Part shown: positions 58,390-64,000 of the stretch, piece by piece | Position numbering within the stretch: the stretch's first letter is position 1 | Layout: the number at the start of each line of letters is the position of its first letter | Translations under genes and position numbers: made by a program | The notes under the pieces: generated by a model | Database searches by the model: none | Seen by the model: only the letters and a program-made list of their open reading frames with translations | What the model was told of the DNA's origin: nothing | DNA from: Marasmius tenuissimus | Taxonomy: Eukaryota > Basidiomycota > Agaricomycetes > Agaricales > Marasmiaceae | Length of the DNA stretch: 64,000 bases | Assembly: GCA_029532415.1 (NCBI GenBank) | Contig: JAQOTA010000052.1 | Span: 124,001 to 188,000 of the forward strand | Direction of reading: 5' to 3'

Positions 58390-59986
58390 ATGAGACTTTT
58401 ATGCAGTAGAGGATCCTACCATGTCGTCCGAAGTTGTGAGTCGCGTATATCCTTGCCCATCGTCCCGCTGACATACATTCGAGCCCAAAGATTCATGACA
58501 TGTCGATACTCTTCATCCTCCAGCCAAGACTCGACATGGGCAACAAGCTCACTTCCTCAGCCACGGCTCAACTACCGTAGCATCTGTGAAAACTCTGTCT
58601 ACAAATCCATGAATGCCTACAACCGGAAGGCCCCCCTCCCTTCCGACGCCGTCCAGTCCGTCGTGCGGTTGTACAATGAATTCAAAAACCTTTCCAGTGT
58701 CCTGAACGCGAAGCGTAATGAACGTTCAATAGTCGGTGAAACGATTAAGCGGAGCGTACAGATGAAGGATGAACAGTCGAAGAAGGAGGCCATGCAAGCA
58801 GCCAAGCGGCTAAAGGAGGAAATCACAAACTTAGAGCTCTCGACGTCGCGAATGCAACAGGAACTCCTGGACTTGTCTCTTGCAATACCCAACGACACCC
58901 ATCCTTCTTCACCTCTTGGTCCCGAATCTTCTGCAGTGACCCTCGCAACCCGTGGCCCACCTCCCATCCCAGCGGATCCAGCGCGCGACCATGTTACAAT
59001 AGCCAAAAGCCTAAAATTGGTCGACTTCGATAGCGGCGCCACCGTAACAGGCTCATCATGGTACTATCTCATGAATGAGGCAGCTCTTCTCGAAACGGCT
59101 CTCACCAACTACGCACTGTCAGTCGCCATGAGCCGCGGCTACACTCCCGTTACGACCCCCGACGTCGTTCGTTCAGACATCGCAAAAAGATGTGGTTTTC
59201 AACCCAGAGACCATTCAGTCCCTCCAGTATCACAAGCCTACCATCTACAATCCGTGACACCCTCTTCCCCGGAACTGATTCTCTCCGGTACAGCTGAAAT
59301 ACCGCTGGCCGGAATGTTCGCCAACCGACTTTACTCTTCACAATCTCTTCCTTTCAAAGTTGTTGGAGTTGGCCATTCCTTTAGAGCAGAGGCTGGAGCT
59401 AGGGGTACGGACACGCGGGGGATATATCGCGTTCACCAATTCACCAAGGTGGAGCTCTTCACTGTCACAGATGGAGATTCGAGCGAGAGGATGATGGAGG
59501 ACATGAGGGATGTTCAGCAGTCTATACTCGATGGGCTCAAGATACCTTACAGGTAAGGAGAGCATGATTTTTCTCATTCTATGTTTCACGCCTCAACTCC
59601 GACCCTGTAGGGTGCTTGATATGCCCACTGAAGAGCTTGGTGCCAGTGCATACCGAAAATACGACATGGAGGCATGGATGCCCGGACGTGGCGGCTGGGG
59701 TGAAGTATCCTCTCTCTCAAATTGCACCGACTATCAAGCAAGACGTCTTCATATCCGTTACCAGCCACCGGCACCCAAAGACTCCGATTCGACTACGGTA
59801 CATACACTGTTCGCACATACTCTGAATGGGACCGCCGCCGCTATACCACGCCTCATCGTCGCGTTGCTGGAGAACGGGATTCGGTTCGACGACAAAGGCG
59901 AGCCCGTTGCGCTCGTTCTACCCTCAGCTCTTCGTCCGTACTGGCTCACCAACAGCTCACGCAATATCGTAGAATGGGATTTGTAA
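58390..59986 (+). CDS. DIA4: Mitochondrial seryl-tRNA synthetase
   Basis: Class II aminoacyl-tRNA synthetase that charges mitochondrial tRNA-Ser. An Arg/Ser-rich presequence ([20 protein letters not shown]) is followed by the helical N-terminal tRNA-binding arm ([20 protein letters not shown]). Motif 2 is [28 protein letters not shown] and motif 3 [17 protein letters not shown]. The segment [18 protein letters not shown] and [20 protein letters not shown] are typical. One intron, 59553-59610; 512 residues, normal. The start at 58390 opens the presequence. Confidence 0.94.
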
Positions 59987-60156
59987 ACTCCTAAACGATC
60001 AGCATATCTGTAAGTATTGGTCCTGCATACCTACGCATAGTAATCTACATACAGTACATCCAACAGCGGTACATACTTATATCCAAGCATTAGACTAAAT
60101 TTAGTGTTAATATCTGTGCTTAAATACCACAAATCCTAGCCTCTGAACCCCCCTCA

Positions 60157-62009
60157 CTAACGCCTCGAAGGTACAACTGCCACTTCGTCTGCGAATGGAT
60201 CCGCGAATGGGTCGTCCTCTTGTGGTTGATTCCGTATTCCAGCCCTCGCATCATCAGAATCATCTGAAACCGTGACATAGTCTTTCCTGCGATGCGTGGT
60301 ATTCCTGTGGGTATCCTCGTCTGAAGACTCGTAATCGCTAAAGTCGGACAAAGATCCTCTCCGGATTTCATCTTCTTCATCCGACATGGTAGTCGGCTTA
60401 ATTGGGGGTGGTAGGTTGCTGGAAGACGCGCCCAAGGCACCAAAACTCAAGTCCTCGAGATCAGGGTGTAGGTGACTGTTGCCAGCTGTGGAGGTCGAGG
60501 TTGCAGTTGCTCTTTGTTTCGCCTTCTCAACTTCCGCTCTCTGTTTATCCTGTAGCCTCGCAAGCTGGCCCTCTGAGCTTATATGTGTGGCAGCTAGGCC
60601 CTCGGAAATTGCCTCCGCCTTGTCAGTGTCGCCCTTACGAGCCGCGGTCAATACTTGGTCGTACATTTCCAGAGCGGTGATGACTCGGTCATTAGTTTCG
60701 ATAAGGACCCCGATCACTTCTTCATTCTCGACAAGCTGTGACGGATATGTGGGTGATTGGAGAGAAACGAATTATAGGAACAGACCTGAACGTAGCGGAC
60801 TATGATCTTTCTAGCCTGTTTCGCCGCTTCCAAACATGTCTGTACTCGTTCATTGGCCTCGAGGCTTTCTTTCTCTGTGTTCACAAGCTATCGTTTCCTT
60901 TTAGCCCTTGCCGATCGCAAGTCGGAGATGGACGCACCGTGATCGCATTCACCAGATTGCTAGAGGCCTGCGACGCCTCCACAATACTGCCTAGGACCTT
61001 AGGTTTCTCCTGTAGTCGTAGTGTCAGTCGCTGAAACTGAGGCAAACCCAAGCCCATGCCCCCCACCTGCTCAAAGTTAAATGGCTGTCTCTTCGTCTTT
61101 GGCTTATTCTTCTGCTTCCTCCTCTCCTCCTCCTCCCTCCGCTGTCTTTCACGCGCCTCCTCCTTCTCTTGCTTCGCCTTCCTCTTCGCCTCGTCCTTAT
61201 CTGCTTTGGGACTCGGAGGAGTCGTGTACAATGACTCTTCCAAGTTACGTTTCGGTTCTCTGTCCTTGCACATCGTGTGTAGCTCAGCTACCGTCCGCAT
61301 TGACGGCTCAGACTTGAATTGCTCATGCCACGACAATAAAACCAACTTGAGCTTTCTCTGTACCCTTCGATCGGCAGTACGGTCCGTGGCGATTCCTCGT
61401 AATGCGTCCGTAAGTTGACCGTCTGCGAATGTGTCTGTACGAATGGTAGAGAGCACGGATGGCTTGAAGCTAGGTTAACAGACCAAGAGTATTGAGACGT
61501 ACGACGAAATTTGTCGCCACAGTTCTCGACGAGGGCTTTGAGTATCTGTTGAGTATAGGTCACAACTGGGGCCGGCCGGGGGACTTTGAGAGGATGTACA
61601 CACCACGAGAGCTCGGTACTGTTGGTGAGGATTGCCGTGCTTCAACTTCTTCCTAATTGCTCTCGATGCTTCCGCTGGACTTGAGGGGTGTGTGAGAGAT
61701 CTCAATAGAGAATAGGGAGGTAAAGGGGAGGATACCCAGTAGATCCTTGTAGGTTGATGGAATCGACAAGTTCTGGTATGCTATCGGTTTCGAAAACAGT
61801 AAATTAGGTGCACAGGAGTGAGAAGAGCCAAAACACACCCGTCATAGGCCTCTTCTGCGATAGAGCTGGCGGTGAGTATATCGACCCAATCGGTTATTGA
61901 TGACTGTTGCAAAGGGCCGATAAGCAAAGCTTCCTCCAGCGATCAAAAGAGTACTGACATGTGGTTTCTCTGGATTAAAGACCTGACGAGCAAAGCTGAG
62001 TGCCGACAT
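60157..62009 (-). CDS. LSB5: LSB5-like VHS/GAT domain protein
   Basis: Adaptor linking ubiquitin or actin patch factors to endosomal and endocytic sorting. A VHS domain is built from several short exons: SSITDWVDILTASSIAEEAY, AIRKKLKHGNPHQQYRALVI, LKALVENCGDKFRHTFADGQ, RGIATDRTADRRVQRKLKLV. A long charged region (KEEARERQRREEEERRKQKN) follows. A GAT-like helical bundle (LQEKPKVLGSIVEASQASSN, ARKIIVRYVQLVENEEVIGV, LIETNDRVITALEMYDQVL) precedes an acidic tail with DDPFADPFADE (DPF motifs). About 490 residues; the start at 62009 gives MSALSFARQVFNPEKPH. Exon borders in the VHS part are placed by conservation. Confidence 0.86.
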
Positions 62010-62542
62010 GACTGCAGTGGTCTAGGGGTTGAGAGGTTAAGCTAGAGAGTTAACTCTCGCGAGGGTATCCGGAGAAGAAAAGGCTTGAAGAGGGTCTAAT
62101 TGTTCAGGCCTCAGGGCCCGAAAACCGGCGTCACCGCATTACGTCACAGAATCTGATAAAAACGTGGAAATGTGTCCAAATTCACCCGTCGATCGAAGTC
62201 TGGTGAATGCGGGGTTGTGGTTGCTTGTTTCGAGCTCCGTCTCTTTATTTTACATTCTGTAGCTTTTCGGTGGAGTTTCAATGTGTACCAAGGGTCGTTA
62301 CGAGCCAGTATGTGAAGCACAAAAATATCCCAAGACCCCGTAGGTCTGACATCGGCATTGCCACTATCGGTATGAACGGGGATTCCTTCTTAGGGAGGAT
62401 ATCTAACGGTATCGGGTACGTAGCCAGTAAGGTAGTCAAGCGGTAGGTGATCTAAAGTATTTAATGCAACATACAGAGTCCAGTATTATACACACATAAT
62501 AGCACAGCGAAATCATCAGTCGTTTCTTCACCATCTTCTAAC
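62010..62542. other. Intergenic region upstream of the LSB5-like gene
   Basis: About 530 nt holding the LSB5-like promoter and the 3' UTR of the zinc-finger gene. A plus-strand frame at 62207-62446 (79 codons) has no supporting feature. Confidence 0.45.
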
Positions 62543-64000
62543 TTACGAGCTTTCATCTGACCCAGATTCCTCTTCCTCACCATGCGAAGGTTGGCGCACC
62601 GGATGTCCCTGCGCGTGCGCGTGCTCTTGAGGCTGAGGCGGGTGCTGGTGTGGATGCTGAGGAGCTTGCATCACATTAAGCGATTGAGGCTGCGCCGGAC
62701 TCTCCAAAAAGAGTCTTATGAGTACACTCTCCAGTGCTGCAACACTCGCGACAGGATAAGCATATGTTCTAGCATGCTCCCGGATGGAATGAAATAGGGT
62801 TTCCATGTTTTGCCAGCGATCCTGGCCGACTGCAGGAACGGTCGGAGCCGGGGGTGGCTGCGGTTGCGGAGGATACGGGGCGGGGTATGGGTGTTGAAAG
62901 AACGGTTGGCCAGGCGGCGGGGGAGGGACGGCTGCATAATGGGAAGGGGGAGGAGGGGCCGGAGCTGGCAGGGGTGCCAGCATGGAGACTGCTGATGAGA
63001 ACGATGAGGACGGTTGTGACTGCGATGGCGGCGGAAGCGCAGCAGGAGGAGGAGCGGGAGTACCATCGCTCGACTGCTGTCGTTGCTTTCGTGTACCGCT
63101 CTTCTGTTCAGCTGCCGCTTTCCTCCCTCGTCTCGTAAACGGCAAGTTTGCTAACCCAATTTCATGCGAATGCTGGGAGATATCTGTAAAAGTAGGTTGA
63201 GGAGGAGCACGGCAATGGAATGCTGGACTGTGAACTCACAACAAGCCCGTACTTCCTCAGTATCGAAGTAGGTCTTGAAGCTGATAGAGGCTGGACAACC
63301 TTGCCCCTCAATCTATCCGGCGGTATGCACATGGAAGTAAGCACTAGGCTCGCCGTCAGGAGCTAGATCCCGCACCTTCCGACTAGGGACCTTCCTGACA
63401 CGCTCCGGATGTTTCTTCACATACTTCTTCCTCCCACTCCTCGAATGCCTCGCGCAGACCAGCTTAGTATGTTCTTTGAATCGCGGGGGGACCGCCTTGC
63501 TCCCATGCGTGTCTCCCTACGTTTGGCCAACAGTCAGAGAGAATGCCCACGTAACAAGGAGGAAGCAAACAGGAGGAACGGACGAACAACCGAACAAGAA
63601 TGGGAAAAAGCATAAAGATCCAAAAAGGTGTGCGTATGTTTTTGATCGGAAACTCAGTCGTTTTTGACCCACAATCTGGGTGCTAAGGCACCCTGATGAC
63701 GGTGGAAAGCTGTTAACAAAGTTCGTACGTACAAACGTACCTTTACGAATTCCACCATCTGCGAATCCTCTTCCTTCGTCCTCCATTCATGGAACGCATC
63801 GAGGCTTGCAAAGACTAGAGTGTATCCATCATCACTGTCTCCGGAACCATAAGGCGCTCTCTGGGTGATCTTCGAAAGGCTGGTAGTGGTGTCGTCTTGT
63901 CCGTGCGGCCCGCCAGGGCCATACGGCTGCTGCGATTGTACATGAGGAAGGGGGCCAGACGAAGTAGATGCCTGTTGGTGTTGTTGGTGCTGCTGGTGAT
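62543..64000 (-). CDS. FAR1-like (WRKY-GCM1 fold) zinc-finger protein, 5' part outside window
   Basis: The readable part starts in a Gln/His-rich stretch at the right edge, then LVFASLDAFHEWRTKEEDSQ. The zinc-binding core is spread over three exons: CARHSRSG, GQGCPASISFKTYFDTEE, RACYISQHSHEIG. This Cys..Cys..HxH pattern with GCPA and HSHE is that of FAR1/WRKY-GCM1 DNA-binding domains. A basic block TRRGRKAAAEQK and a Pro/Gln/His-rich tail (PAPPPPSHYAAVPPPPPGQP) follow, with a helix YPVASVAALESVLIRLFLE near the end. No transposase domain was found downstream. One intron is unusually long, about 195 nt. It is probably a transcription factor; targets unknown. Confidence 0.7.

Noticed and set aside
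62207..62446. 79-codon plus-strand frame
   Set aside because: Random-looking composition and no conserved start context; not supported.
1..64000. tRNA, rRNA, CRISPR array, intact transposon or biosynthetic cluster
   Set aside because: No cloverleaf with conserved T-loop, no direct-repeat array, no transposase, reverse transcriptase or terminal repeats, and no PKS/NRPS/terpene core gene was seen.

Overview
The window is nuclear DNA of a filamentous basidiomycete, most likely an Agaricomycete. The genes are dense (31 protein-coding loci in 64 kb, on both strands) and are cut by many 50-60 nt spliceosomal introns. The best protein matches are fungal, and there is no operon structure. No rRNA, tRNA, CRISPR array or intact transposon was recognised. 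Gene models below were built by reading splice sites by eye and checking frame and family conservation; outer coordinates are start codon to stop codon, introns included.

Layout. 0-12.7 kb: an RNase T2 gene cut by the left edge, the meiotic recombinase DMC1, a small unknown gene, splicing factor CWC25, a four-helix voltage-sensor-like membrane protein (frameshifted), a large unknown membrane protein, an unknown basic protein, and SURF1/SHY1. 12.9-24.5 kb: endocytic adaptor SLA2, an unknown Ser/Pro-rich protein, an acetamidase-type amidase and an unknown nuclear-type protein. 24.9-31.5 kb: ribosome-assembly factor RRB1, a PA28-type proteasome activator and TAF1. 32-37.6 kb: two F-box proteins (the first decaying), a BCL7-like protein and Mediator subunit MED7. 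37.9-46.7 kb: a peroxisomal 4-coumarate-CoA-ligase-like enzyme, mitoribosomal mS23, proteasome lid subunit RPN5 and a large F-box protein. 47-64 kb: SLD2, a KEN-box protein, a secreted M6-type metalloprotease, an HST3/HST4-type sirtuin, RFC4, mitochondrial SerRS, an LSB5-like VHS/GAT protein, and a FAR1-like zinc-finger gene cut by the right edge.

Most genes are housekeeping and do not form a pathway cluster. Many neighbours are divergent pairs sharing 145-300 nt. SLD2, the sirtuin and RFC4 are three replication/chromatin genes within 11 kb, and ACGCGT boxes lie close upstream of two of them.

The most unusual signals are in gene structure. DMC1 carries four clear and one probable GC-AG introns plus a 9-nt exon. 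The PA28 gene needs a 5-nt exon and the CoA-ligase gene an 11-nt exon. Further GC-AG introns occur in the amidase and CoA-ligase genes. Three conserved genes (the voltage-sensor protein, SLA2 and the CoA ligase) are each broken by what looks like one missing base, which may be sequence error rather than biology.
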